Positions 1 through 7,119 of a stretch of DNA of 64,000 nucleotides are shown one piece after another (the first letter of the stretch is position 1; every line of letters begins with the position of its first letter). This DNA is from Bacteroidota bacterium. Its GTDB lineage: Bacteria > Bacteroidota > Bacteroidia > 2-12-FULL-35-15. The notes under the pieces are model-generated. The model saw only the letters and a program-made list of their open reading frames with translations, was not told the DNA's origin and made no database searches. The position numbers and the translations under genes are program-made. The stretch spans positions 62,001 to 126,000 of the forward strand of contig JAOQAD010000027.1 of NCBI GenBank assembly GCA_025963775.1, in the 5' to 3' direction.

Positions 1-440
1 TTCTCGAAACGAAGGTCGCGGTTGGTAACGATCCCGATCAGCTCACGGCTTGCATTCACTACGGGGATCCCGCCGATCTTGTTCTCCTTCATCAGGCTGA
101 GCGCATCAGAAACCAATGCGCTTTCCAGCAAGGTCACCGGGTCCATGATCATCCCGCTTTCGGAGCGCTTTACACGGCGAACATGCTCTGCCTGGTCGGC
201 AATGCTCATGTTCTTGTGAAGCACACCGATGCCGCCTTCCTGCGCAATGGCAATGGCCAGCTGGTATTCGGTAACCGTATCCATGGCTGCGGAAACCACA
301 GGCATGTTCAGCTTTATTTTTTTCGTGAAATAGGAAGAGGTATCGACTTCGCGCGGAAGCACTTCGGAATAAGCAGGTACTAAAAGTACATCATCATAGG
401 TTAATCCTTCACCTACAAATTTGCTTGAATCTAATGACAT
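1..440 (-). CDS. guaB: Inosine-5'-monophosphate dehydrogenase, N-terminal part (runs off the window)
   Basis: IMP dehydrogenase oxidises IMP to XMP with NAD+, the committed step of guanine nucleotide synthesis in the cytoplasm. The visible 146 residues begin [20 protein letters not shown] and continue through [12 protein letters not shown] and [11 protein letters not shown], the classic start of the (beta/alpha)8 barrel, then enter the first CBS domain from about residue 93 (GIPVVN...[11 protein letters not shown]). The catalytic cysteine loop lies beyond position 1 and cannot be seen. The ATG at 440-438 is preceded, 42 bases upstream, by a good Bacteroidota promoter on the minus strand. Identification is by family knowledge and is secure. 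Confidence 0.97.
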   Translation of the reverse strand, partial: MSLDSSKFVGEGLTYDDVLLVPAYSEVLPREVDTSSYFTKKIKLNMPVVSAAMDTVTEYQLAIAIAQEGGIGVLHKNMSIADQAEHVRRVKRSESGMIMDPVTLLESALVSDALSLMKENKIGGIPVVNASRELIGIVTNRDLRFE

Positions 441-482
441 AGAGAACAGGGTTTGAACTTTAATTATTGGTTAAAATTCCCG

Positions 483-515
483 CAAAGATACATCTTTTTT
501 ATTCATGTCGGCAAA
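483..515 (-). promoter_or_regulatory. Bacteroidota-type promoter for guaB
   Basis: On the minus strand the -7 element reads TATCTTTG (plus-strand CAAAGATA, 483-490), with a -33 TTTG (plus-strand CAAA, 512-515) after a 21-bp spacer. This matches the TTTG / TAnnTTTG promoter of the phylum and lies 42 bases upstream of the guaB ATG. Confidence 0.65.
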
Positions 516-520
516 CTATC

Positions 521-560
521 ATCCTCCCGGGGATTTCGCGGCTGAAATCCCCGGGAGGAT
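521..560. repeat. Perfect 16-bp inverted repeat with 8-base loop
   Basis: The arms ATCCTCCCGGGGATTT (521-536) and AAATCCCCGGGAGGAT (545-560) are exact reverse complements around an 8-base loop. It lies between the divergent guaB and MptE-like promoters, 26 bases before the -7 box of the latter. No T-run follows, so it is not an obvious intrinsic terminator. It may be a REP-like intergenic palindrome or an operator. Confidence 0.85.
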
Positions 561-586
561 TCAGCCATCAAAATTATTATTTTAAT

Positions 587-594
587 TACATTTG
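587..594 (+). promoter_or_regulatory. Putative -7 promoter element of the nonulosonate operon
   Basis: TACATTTG fits TAnnTTTG exactly and ends nine bases before the ATG at 604. No clear -33 TTTG is visible. An upstream in-frame TTG at 592 lies inside this element, which argues for the ATG at 604 as the real start. Confidence 0.5.
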
Positions 595-603
595 CCCTGT
601 ACA

Positions 604-1479
604 ATGTCCGCAGCCGAAAAAACATACAAACAGCTTACTTCTTTCCTGTCAAAATGCAGCGCTACATTCGTTTCGGTGCTTAAGGTGCTGCTCCGCTCGA
701 AGCCGGGAATAAAGCTTCCGGAAGCAACATCCAATACCTGCATCATTCTGGGCAATGGCCCATCGTTAAAGGAATCCCTGGGAAAGCATCCCGGATTTTT
801 CAGCAAGCATCCTTTGGTTTGTGTGAACACCTTTGCTGTGACTGAAGAGTACACGCAGCTGAAGCCCGCTTATTACGTGATGCTCGATCCTAACTTCTGG
901 CTGGTGGACAATGACTTTACAAGAAAGACGCTGAATGCCCTCGTTGAAAAAACCAGCTGGAACATGGCATTGCTTGTGCCGCAGCAGGCAAAGCGTTCGG
1001 CATTGTTCAGAGAGCTGGAACGCAGGAACCCGCAGATCCGCATCAGCTATTACAATTACACGGTATTCAGGGGCTTTGAAAGCATCACGCACTGGTTCTG
1101 CAAAAAGAACCTGGCCATGCTGCAAAGCCAGAATGTATTGGTCGCTTCCATTTTCCTTTCGATCAACATAGGCTTTAAAGAGATCTACCTTGTGGGCGCC
1201 GACCATACCTGGCACGAATCGCTGCATGTGAACGAAAACAATATGCTGTGCATTAAGGACGTTCATTTTTACGAAGAAAAGGAACACATCAGCTACAAGC
1301 CTTTCCGGGTTGCGCTTGACAGCGAGCGTACACACCGCGTGGACGAAATATTTTCCATCTGGGGGAAAACATTTTATGGTTATATTGCAATGAATAATTA
1401 CGCGAAATACCGCGGTGCTGCCATATACAATGCAAGCGAAGTATCATTCATCGATGCATTTAAACGCGTGAAACTTTAG
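604..1479 (+). CDS. MptE/Maf-like (DUF115) protein, putative glycosyltransferase of the nonulosonate cluster
   Basis: The 291-residue protein carries ILGNGPSLKESL at about residues 48-59, the nucleotide-binding signature of the MptE-like/DUF115 fold, followed by a conserved-looking core (YYVMLDPNFW; IFLSINIGFKEIYLVGADHTW). DUF115 proteins include archaeal 6-hydroxymethylpterin pyrophosphokinase and the bacterial Maf proteins thought to transfer pseudaminic or legionaminic acid to flagellin. Here it is the first gene of an operon for legionaminic-type sugar synthesis, with 2 bases to the next gene, so a role in transferring or modifying that sugar is a reasonable inference. There is no signal peptide. 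The start is set at ATG 604 because the alternative TTG (592) overlaps the promoter. The precise reaction is not known. Confidence 0.7.
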   Translation: MSAAEKTYKQLTSFLSKCSATFVSVLKVLLRSKPGIKLPEATSNTCIILGNGPSLKESLGKHPGFFSKHPLVCVNTFAVTEEYTQLKPAYYVMLDPNFWLVDNDFTRKTLNALVEKTSWNMALLVPQQAKRSALFRELERRNPQIRISYYNYTVFRGFESITHWFCKKNLAMLQSQNVLVASIFLSINIGFKEIYLVGADHTWHESLHVNENNMLCIKDVHFYEEKEHISYKPFRVALDSERTHRVDEIFSIWGKTFYGYIAMNNYAKYRGAAIYNASEVSFIDAFKRVKL

Positions 1480-1481
1480 AA

Positions 1482-2165
1482 ATGAAAGCCTTATTTACAA
1501 ACCCGATGACCATGTGGCTCCGCTGGCTGTTCAGGAAAATATCCCTGGAAAGCAAGTACCGGAAACAGCACCTGAAGCTGGAATACATGGTAGAGATCAC
1601 AAACTGTACTTTCGGCAATTACAATACGGTTTACAAATATGCCCGCCTGCGCGATACTGTGATGGGCGATTTCAGCTACGTAGCGCGCAATTCGCAGGTG
1701 TACAATACGAAGATCGGCAAGTTCAGCTGCATCGGCCCGAACGTAAATACGGGCATGGGCGCACATCCTTCCAACGCTTTTGTTTCCAGCCACCCGCTTT
1801 TTTATTCAACGCTGGGACAATCATCTGGAATGGTGATCGTGGAGAAAAACCTGTTCGATGAATTTCCATTGACGGAGATCGGGAACGATGTGTGGATCGG
1901 GAACAATGTAACGATCAAATACGGCGTGACCATCGGCGATGGCGCCATTATCGGTTCAGGCGCTGTGGTGACGAAAGATGTGGAGCCATACAGCATTGTG
2001 GGCGGCGTTCCGGCCAAGATCATCAAATACAGGTTCAAGCCGGAAGAGATCGAATTCCTTGAAAAATTCCAGTGGTGGAACAAAGACCTTGACTGGATCA
2101 AAGCGAACAAAGAGCTGTTCTGCAATATTGAGCAATTCATGAAACAACATGCATCAAAAAATTAA
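1482..2165 (+). CDS. CatB/Vat-type hexapeptide-repeat acyltransferase
   Basis: This 227-residue protein is a left-handed beta-helix acetyltransferase: hexapeptide turns run from about residue 40, with a loop containing GAHPS (93-97) and SSHPLFYS (102-109), where the family places its catalytic histidine. The last coils (IGNDVWIGNNVTI...IGSGAVVTKD, 133-166) precede the GGVPAKIIKYRF tail typical of CatB-related sugar O/N-acetyltransferases. It transfers acetyl from acetyl-CoA to a small acceptor. In this operon the LegC product needs an N-acetyltransferase (LegH), and this is the only acetyltransferase here. However, LegH/PglD enzymes normally carry an N-terminal Rossmann domain that is absent here, so O-acetylation of the glycan is equally possible. 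Confidence 0.85.
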   Translation: MKALFTNPMTMWLRWLFRKISLESKYRKQHLKLEYMVEITNCTFGNYNTVYKYARLRDTVMGDFSYVARNSQVYNTKIGKFSCIGPNVNTGMGAHPSNAFVSSHPLFYSTLGQSSGMVIVEKNLFDEFPLTEIGNDVWIGNNVTIKYGVTIGDGAIIGSGAVVTKDVEPYSIVGGVPAKIIKYRFKPEEIEFLEKFQWWNKDLDWIKANKELFCNIEQFMKQHASKN

Positions 2166-2173
2166 TACAAACG

Positions 2174-3175
2174 ATGTTAGACCTTAAAGGCAAAAAAGTG
2201 TTAGTGACCGGCGCCGATGGATTTATCGGGAGCCACCTGGTAGAGCGGCTACTGGAGGAAGGATGTACCGTAAAAGCATTTGTATGCTATAATTCGTTTA
2301 ACTCATGGGGCTGGCTGGATACGCTTCCGAAAGAAAAATTAAGCCAGGTAGAAATTTTTGCGGGAGATGTGCGCGATCCGAACGGTGTACGCACAGCAGT
2401 GAAAGGATGCGATGTGGTGTTCCACCTCGCAGCGCTGATCGCGATCCCGTACAGCTATCATTCACCGGACAGCTACGTGGATACGAATGTAAAAGGAACG
2501 CTGAACATCCTGCAGGCTTCACGCGATTGCAACGTAGAGAAAATACTGGTGACCTCCACCTCTGAAGTTTACGGCACTGCGCTGTATGTGCCCATCGATG
2601 AGAAGCACCCGAAGCAGGGACAATCGCCTTACTCGGCATCGAAGATCGGCGCGGATGCGATGGCCGATTCTTTTTACAGGAGCTTCAACCTTCCTGTTAC
2701 GATCGTCCGCCCTTTCAATACCTACGGCCCGCGCCAGAGCGCGCGCGCGGTGATCCCGACGATCATCACGCAACTGCTTGCAGGAAAAACAGAAATAAAA
2801 TTAGGCGCATTGCACCCGACGCGTGACCTGCTGTTTGTAAAGGACACAGCCAACGGATTTGTGGCCATCGCGAAATCGGGAAAAACTTCCGGGCAGGAGA
2901 TCAACATTGCTACTGAACAGGAGATCTCCATTCTCGGCCTTGCTCAATCGCTCATCAATGAGATCAACCCGAAGGCAACGATCATTTCGGATGACATTCG
3001 TTTGCGCCCTGAGAAAAGCGAAGTGGAACGGCTGCTTGGCTCTGCAGGAAAGATCAAAGCACTTACGGACTGGAAACCGGAATACGATCTTACACAGGGA
3101 TTAAAGCTCACTGTAGATTGGTTCAGGGAGCCTGTTAATTCAAAAAATTACAAAGCTGATATTTACAATGTTTAA
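2174..3175 (+). CDS. legB: NAD-dependent nucleotide-sugar 4,6-dehydratase, LegB type
   Basis: An extended SDR enzyme of 333 residues. It has the NAD-binding GADGFIG (13-19), TSTSEVYG (127-134) and catalytic Y153-x3-K157 in SPYSASK. The early FVCYNSFNSWGWLD stretch and the AALIAIPYSYHSP segment are characteristic of LegB/PseB-like GDP/UDP-GlcNAc 4,6-dehydratases of the legionaminic acid route. The product is a 4-keto-6-deoxy nucleotide sugar that the next gene's enzyme would aminate. The stop overlaps the following start by 8 bases, indicating translational coupling. UDP- versus GDP-linked substrate cannot be decided from this protein alone, though the PtmE-like gene downstream favours GDP. 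Confidence 0.88.
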   Translation: MLDLKGKKVLVTGADGFIGSHLVERLLEEGCTVKAFVCYNSFNSWGWLDTLPKEKLSQVEIFAGDVRDPNGVRTAVKGCDVVFHLAALIAIPYSYHSPDSYVDTNVKGTLNILQASRDCNVEKILVTSTSEVYGTALYVPIDEKHPKQGQSPYSASKIGADAMADSFYRSFNLPVTIVRPFNTYGPRQSARAVIPTIITQLLAGKTEIKLGALHPTRDLLFVKDTANGFVAIAKSGKTSGQEINIATEQEISILGLAQSLINEINPKATIISDDIRLRPEKSEVERLLGSAGKIKALTDWKPEYDLTQGLKLTVDWFREPVNSKNYKADIYNV

Positions 3176-4319
3176 AGAAACAGTTGATTTTATTAAGTCG
3201 CAATTTCCGGCGCAGGATTTTATTCCCCTGCACGAACCACGCTTCCTGGGAAATGAAAAAAAATACCTTATCGATTGCGTGGATTCCACGTTTGTTTCTT
3301 CTGTCGGAATGTACGTGGATGAATTTGAAAAACGCATGGCTGCGTACAGCGGTGCCCGATATGCAGTTGCTGCGGTAAACGGCACGGCGGCATTGCACAT
3401 GGCCATGATCGTGGCGGGAGTAAAGGAGAACGAGATCGTGATCACGCAACCGCTCAGCTTCATTGCCACCTGCAATGCCATCGCTTACATTGGCGCTTCG
3501 CATTTGTTCGTGGATGTAGACTTTGACACGATGGGACTGAGCCCATCAAAACTAAAGGAATACCTGGAAGCATTCGCGGAAAAAAAAGCGGATGGATTTT
3601 TCTATCATAAAACCACCGGGCAGCGGATCGCTGCCTGCGTACCGATGCACACTTTCGGGCATCCCTGCCGCATCGATGAGCTGGCAGCACTTTGCGAAGA
3701 ATATAATATTGCGCTCGTGGAAGATGCAGCCGAATCGATCGGAAGCTATTACAGGGACAAGCATACCGGAACGACAGGATTGCTGGGCACATTCAGCTTC
3801 AACGGGAACAAGACCATTACCTGCGGAGGCGGGGGCGCCATTGTAACCAACGATGAAGCGCTTGCAAAAAAAGCGAAATACCTGACCACGCAGGCTAAGG
3901 TTCCGCACCGCTGGAATTTTGTGCATGACGAGATCGGTTACAATTACCGCATGCCGAACATCAATGCAGCGTTAATGTGCGCACAGATGGAACAGCTCGA
4001 TGGCTTCCTCGCCAACAAGCGTGAGCTGGCACAATTGTACCTTGATTTTTTCAAAGGCACAGAGATCAAATTCGTGGAAGAGCCCGCAGGATCAACATCC
4101 AATTATTGGCTTTGCGCGGTGCTCTTGTCTGACAGCAAACGAAGAGATGAATTCCTTCAGTTCAGCAACGACAACGGCGTAATGACACGCCCTTCCTGGA
4201 CACTGATGAACAAGCTGGTTATGTTCAAAGATGCATTGTGCGGCAACCTCGACAATGCGGAGGAGCTGGAAAGCAGGCTGGTGAACATACCAAGCAGCGT
4301 ACGGATAAATAAACAATGA
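3168..4319 (+). CDS. legC: PLP-dependent nucleotide-sugar 4-aminotransferase, LegC type
   Basis: A 383-residue DegT/DnrJ/EryC1-family (fold I) aminotransferase. The cofactor-binding EDAAES (185-190) and the Schiff-base lysine K215 in FNGNKTITCGGGGA are intact, and the N-terminal HEPRFLGNEKKYLIDCVDS is the usual LegC start. The family converts the 4-keto-6-deoxy sugar made by LegB to a 4-amino sugar using glutamate. It overlaps legB by 8 bases and the synthase gene by 4, so the three are one translationally coupled unit. The assignment rests on motif similarity plus context. Confidence 0.88.
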   Translation: MFKETVDFIKSQFPAQDFIPLHEPRFLGNEKKYLIDCVDSTFVSSVGMYVDEFEKRMAAYSGARYAVAAVNGTAALHMAMIVAGVKENEIVITQPLSFIATCNAIAYIGASHLFVDVDFDTMGLSPSKLKEYLEAFAEKKADGFFYHKTTGQRIAACVPMHTFGHPCRIDELAALCEEYNIALVEDAAESIGSYYRDKHTGTTGLLGTFSFNGNKTITCGGGGAIVTNDEALAKKAKYLTTQAKVPHRWNFVHDEIGYNYRMPNINAALMCAQMEQLDGFLANKRELAQLYLDFFKGTEIKFVEEPAGSTSNYWLCAVLLSDSKRRDEFLQFSNDNGVMTRPSWTLMNKLVMFKDALCGNLDNAEELESRLVNIPSSVRINKQ

Positions 4320-5344
4320 TGTTGAAAAGAACACTGATCATAGCAGAAGCGGGAGTCAACCATAACGGAAACATGGGGATGGCGAAACAGCTTATTGATG
4401 CTGCTGCCGAAGCCGGCGCCGATTATGTGAAATTCCAGACCTTCAAAACTGAAAAGCTGGTAAGCGCTGTTGCAAAACAGGCCGAATACCAGCAAAAGAA
4501 CATGAATGGCTCTGCTTCCGGTTCGCAGTTCGACATGCTGAAAAAGCTGGAGCTGAGCGTTGAGCAACACCATGAGCTGATCGCATACTGCAAACAAAAG
4601 AACATCCGCTTTCTCTCCACCGCCTTTGACCTTGAGAGCATCGACCTGCTGGTTTCACTGGGAATTGAGCTGTTCAAGGTGCCTTCCGGCGAGATCACTA
4701 ACCTGCCCTACCTGAGAAAGATCGGTGCATTAAAAAAGCAAGTGATCGTTTCAACAGGCATGTGCGTGATGAGCGAAATTGAAGCGGCACTCAATGAATT
4801 AATTAAATCAGGGACCGATAAAAAAAACATTTCCGTTTTGCATTGCACCACCGATTATCCGACCGCGATGCAGGATGTGAACCTTCTCGCGATGCTCGAA
4901 ATAAAAGAGCAGCTGAACGTTGAAGTAGGCTATTCCGATCATACCCTTGGCATTGAAGTACCTGTTGCCGCTGTGGCGATGGGAGCTGCGATCATTGAAA
5001 AACATTTCACGCTCGACAAATCACTGCCGGGACCTGACCACAAAGCATCGCTGGATCCTGCTGAATTAAAGGCAATGGCCACTGCCATCCGGAACATTGA
5101 AAATGCGCTCGGCAAAAAAGAGAAGCAGCCTTCGGAAGCAGAAAAAAAGAACATGCTCGTGGCGCGTAAAAGCATTCACCTGTCGAAGGCATTGCCGAAA
5201 GGCCATGTGCTCTCCGAAAGCGACCTCATCATGAAACGCCCGGGCGACGGCATTTCCCCGATGGAAATGGAGCAGGTGATCGGAAAAAAACTGAAACACG
5301 ATTCAGGCAACGAGCATAAGCTGAAAGGCGAAGACCTGGAATAA
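4316..5344 (+). CDS. legI: NeuB-family nonulosonic acid synthase, probably N,N'-diacetyllegionaminate synthase
   Basis: The 342-residue protein has the NeuB TIM-barrel signatures IIAEAGVNHNGN near the N-terminus, VKFQTFKTEKL, FKVPSGEITNLPYLR, HCTTDYPT and VGYSDHTLG. It ends in a C-terminal SAF (antifreeze-like) domain from about residue 285 (ARKSIHLSKALPKGHVLSESDL...RPGDGISP). NeuB enzymes condense phosphoenolpyruvate with an N-acetylmannosamine-type hexose to give a nine-carbon acid. Next to LegB and LegC the expected substrate is 2,4-diacetamido-2,4,6-trideoxymannose. That substrate needs the hydrolysing 2-epimerase LegG, which is not encoded in this window. Start ATG 4316 overlaps the legC stop by 4 bases. 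Confidence 0.9.
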   Translation: MMLKRTLIIAEAGVNHNGNMGMAKQLIDAAAEAGADYVKFQTFKTEKLVSAVAKQAEYQQKNMNGSASGSQFDMLKKLELSVEQHHELIAYCKQKNIRFLSTAFDLESIDLLVSLGIELFKVPSGEITNLPYLRKIGALKKQVIVSTGMCVMSEIEAALNELIKSGTDKKNISVLHCTTDYPTAMQDVNLLAMLEIKEQLNVEVGYSDHTLGIEVPVAAVAMGAAIIEKHFTLDKSLPGPDHKASLDPAELKAMATAIRNIENALGKKEKQPSEAEKKNMLVARKSIHLSKALPKGHVLSESDLIMKRPGDGISPMEMEQVIGKKLKHDSGNEHKLKGEDLE

Positions 5345-5366
5345 GAATTCTGATTTAAAAAAAGAT

Positions 5367-6416
5367 ATGAAACCTGTTGACTTTTTGATCGGGGAAAACC
5401 AAACGGCGAAAGAAGCGCTGTCCATAATCAATAATATGGCGCTTCCTGACATCTCCCTGTTTGTGAAGGCGGATGATGCATCTCTTTCCGGTGCATTAAC
5501 GGAAGGCGATATCCGGAGAGGATTGCTGGCAGGGAAAACGCTGTCGCAATCGGTGAAGGATTTCATGCGAAAGGATTTCAAATATTTTGAAGAGCAAGGC
5601 AACAGTTATGATATCTTCAGGAAATGCAAGGCATTAAGGATCCGTTTTGTCCCTGTTCTCAACCCGGAAAAACAACTGGTGGATGTGTGCGACCTCAATA
5701 CGCTCAAATCCTACCTGCCGGCCTCCGTGCTTTTGATGGCGGGAGGCTTGGGCGAACGCCTCCGTCCGCTGACCGACGAGATCCCAAAGCCTTTATTAAA
5801 AGTCGGCGACAAAGCCATCATTGATTATAACATTGAAAACCTGCAGAAGCACGGCATCCGTAATTTTCACATCTCGCTGAAATACAAAGCTGATATGCTT
5901 GCGGAACATTTGAGCAAAAGCATTTCTTTCCCTTCGAACGTATCCTTCATCAGGGAAACCGATCCGAGAGGAACAGCAGGATCATTAAGCGAATTAAAAG
6001 ATGTAGCGAATGAGTATGTGATCCTGATGAATTCGGACCTGCTCACCAATGTTGATTTTTCTTCCCTGTACGATAAGCTGCAAAGCTCGGGCGCAGACCT
6101 TGTGATGGCCACTATTCCTTACAATATCGATGTACCGTATGCGATCGTGGAAGTGGATGATGCAGACAGGATCCATGCGCTCACAGAGAAACCGAGATAT
6201 ACCTATTATGCAAATGCCGGGATCTACCTGATGAAAAAGGATATGATCAGATACGTGCCGGATGCAGGTAAATTTGATGCGACCGACCTTACGGAATTAC
6301 TGATCAAAAACGGACGTAAAGTGGTATCCCAACCTATATTGGGATACTGGCTTGACATTGGAAGGCATGAAGATTTCGCGAAAGCGCAGAACGATATAAA
6401 GTACTTACAATTCTAA
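5367..6416 (+). CDS. ptmE: CBS-domain sugar-1-phosphate nucleotidyltransferase, PtmE-like
   Basis: The 349 residues divide into a CBS pair (about 5-115, with SLSGALTEGDIRRGLLAG and RIRFVPVLNPEKQLVDVCDL) and a nucleotidyltransferase domain from about 119. The latter has LLMAGGLGERLRPLT (122-136) and PKPLL (140-144). This arrangement is that of Campylobacter PtmE/Cj1329, a glucosamine-1-phosphate guanylyltransferase that feeds the GDP-linked legionaminic acid pathway. CBS domains usually bind adenosyl ligands and may give feedback control. The gene sits 22 bases after the synthase gene and ends immediately before the cytidylyltransferase ATG. Guanylyl specificity is inferred, not read from the sequence. 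Confidence 0.8.
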   Translation: MKPVDFLIGENQTAKEALSIINNMALPDISLFVKADDASLSGALTEGDIRRGLLAGKTLSQSVKDFMRKDFKYFEEQGNSYDIFRKCKALRIRFVPVLNPEKQLVDVCDLNTLKSYLPASVLLMAGGLGERLRPLTDEIPKPLLKVGDKAIIDYNIENLQKHGIRNFHISLKYKADMLAEHLSKSISFPSNVSFIRETDPRGTAGSLSELKDVANEYVILMNSDLLTNVDFSSLYDKLQSSGADLVMATIPYNIDVPYAIVEVDDADRIHALTEKPRYTYYANAGIYLMKKDMIRYVPDAGKFDATDLTELLIKNGRKVVSQPILGYWLDIGRHEDFAKAQNDIKYLQF

Positions 6417-7100
6417 ATGAAGATCCTCTATTTTATTCCCGCACGCGGCGGCAGCAAAGGCTTACCCGGCAAGAACATCAAGGAGCTTGGTGGCAAGCCG
6501 CTGATCGCGCACAGTATTGAAGCGGCGCTCAAAGCGGAGCACAAGGGAAAAGTGGTGGTGTCGACCGATGATGCGCAGATCGCAGCGATCGCGAAACAGT
6601 TTGGTGCTGAAGTACCGGCGCTTCGCCCGAAAAACCTTGCGGAAGACTCCACTCCCACCATGGATGTGCTGCTGCATTTTTTAGAAGCAGAAAGCAAAAA
6701 CAATAACACGTATGATGTTGTTGTGCTTTTACAGCCTACATCGCCATTACGAAGCAAAGAGGATATCGACAATGCATTCATGGCATTTGAAAAAAACAAT
6801 GCGGCGGCGGTGGTGTCGGTCTGCGAATGCGATCATCACCCGCTTTGGGCAAATGAGCTGCCTGAGAATTTATCCATGAAAGGATTTTTGAAAAAGGAAG
6901 TGGCCGGGAAGAACAGGCAGCAATTGCCGAAATATTACATGCTGAATGGCGCTATTTATTTAGCTAAAACTGACCATATACTATCGCAAAAAAACTTCCT
7001 GGGTGATGATACAACCGCGTATGTAATGCCGAGGGAACGGTCGGTTGACATTGATTCGGAAGCTGATTTTGTGCTTGCGGAATATTATATTTCCAAATAA
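6417..7100 (+). CDS. legF: CMP-nonulosonate cytidylyltransferase (NeuA/LegF family)
   Basis: This 227-residue protein has the NeuA signature IPARGGSKGLPGKNI at about residues 7-21. It also has LQPTSPLR and the late RERSVDIDSEADF that are typical of bacterial CMP-sialate/legionaminate synthetases. The enzyme activates the nonulosonic acid with CTP, giving the CMP-sugar used by glycosyltransferases. The ATG follows the preceding TAA with no gap, so translation is coupled. It lacks the C-terminal hydrolase/acetylesterase domain of some NeuA proteins. Substrate choice (Leg versus Neu or Pse) is assigned from the neighbouring LegB/LegC/LegI-type genes. Confidence 0.88.
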   Translation: MKILYFIPARGGSKGLPGKNIKELGGKPLIAHSIEAALKAEHKGKVVVSTDDAQIAAIAKQFGAEVPALRPKNLAEDSTPTMDVLLHFLEAESKNNNTYDVVVLLQPTSPLRSKEDIDNAFMAFEKNNAAAVVSVCECDHHPLWANELPENLSMKGFLKKEVAGKNRQQLPKYYMLNGAIYLAKTDHILSQKNFLGDDTTAYVMPRERSVDIDSEADFVLAEYYISK

Positions 7101-7119
7101 AAAACTAATCTCCGTACCT

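Noticed and set aside
592-603. TTG at 592 as the start of the MptE-like gene
   Set aside because: It lies inside the TACATTTG promoter element; the ATG at 604 is the better start.
766-1335. Long antisense frame opposite the MptE-like gene
   Set aside because: No recognisable domain, and it is completely covered by a gene with strong family motifs; it mirrors that gene's codon bias.
1482-2165. Firm naming of the hexapeptide acyltransferase as LegH
   Set aside because: It lacks the N-terminal Rossmann part of LegH/PglD enzymes and resembles CatB-type O-acetyltransferases, so only the general family is called.
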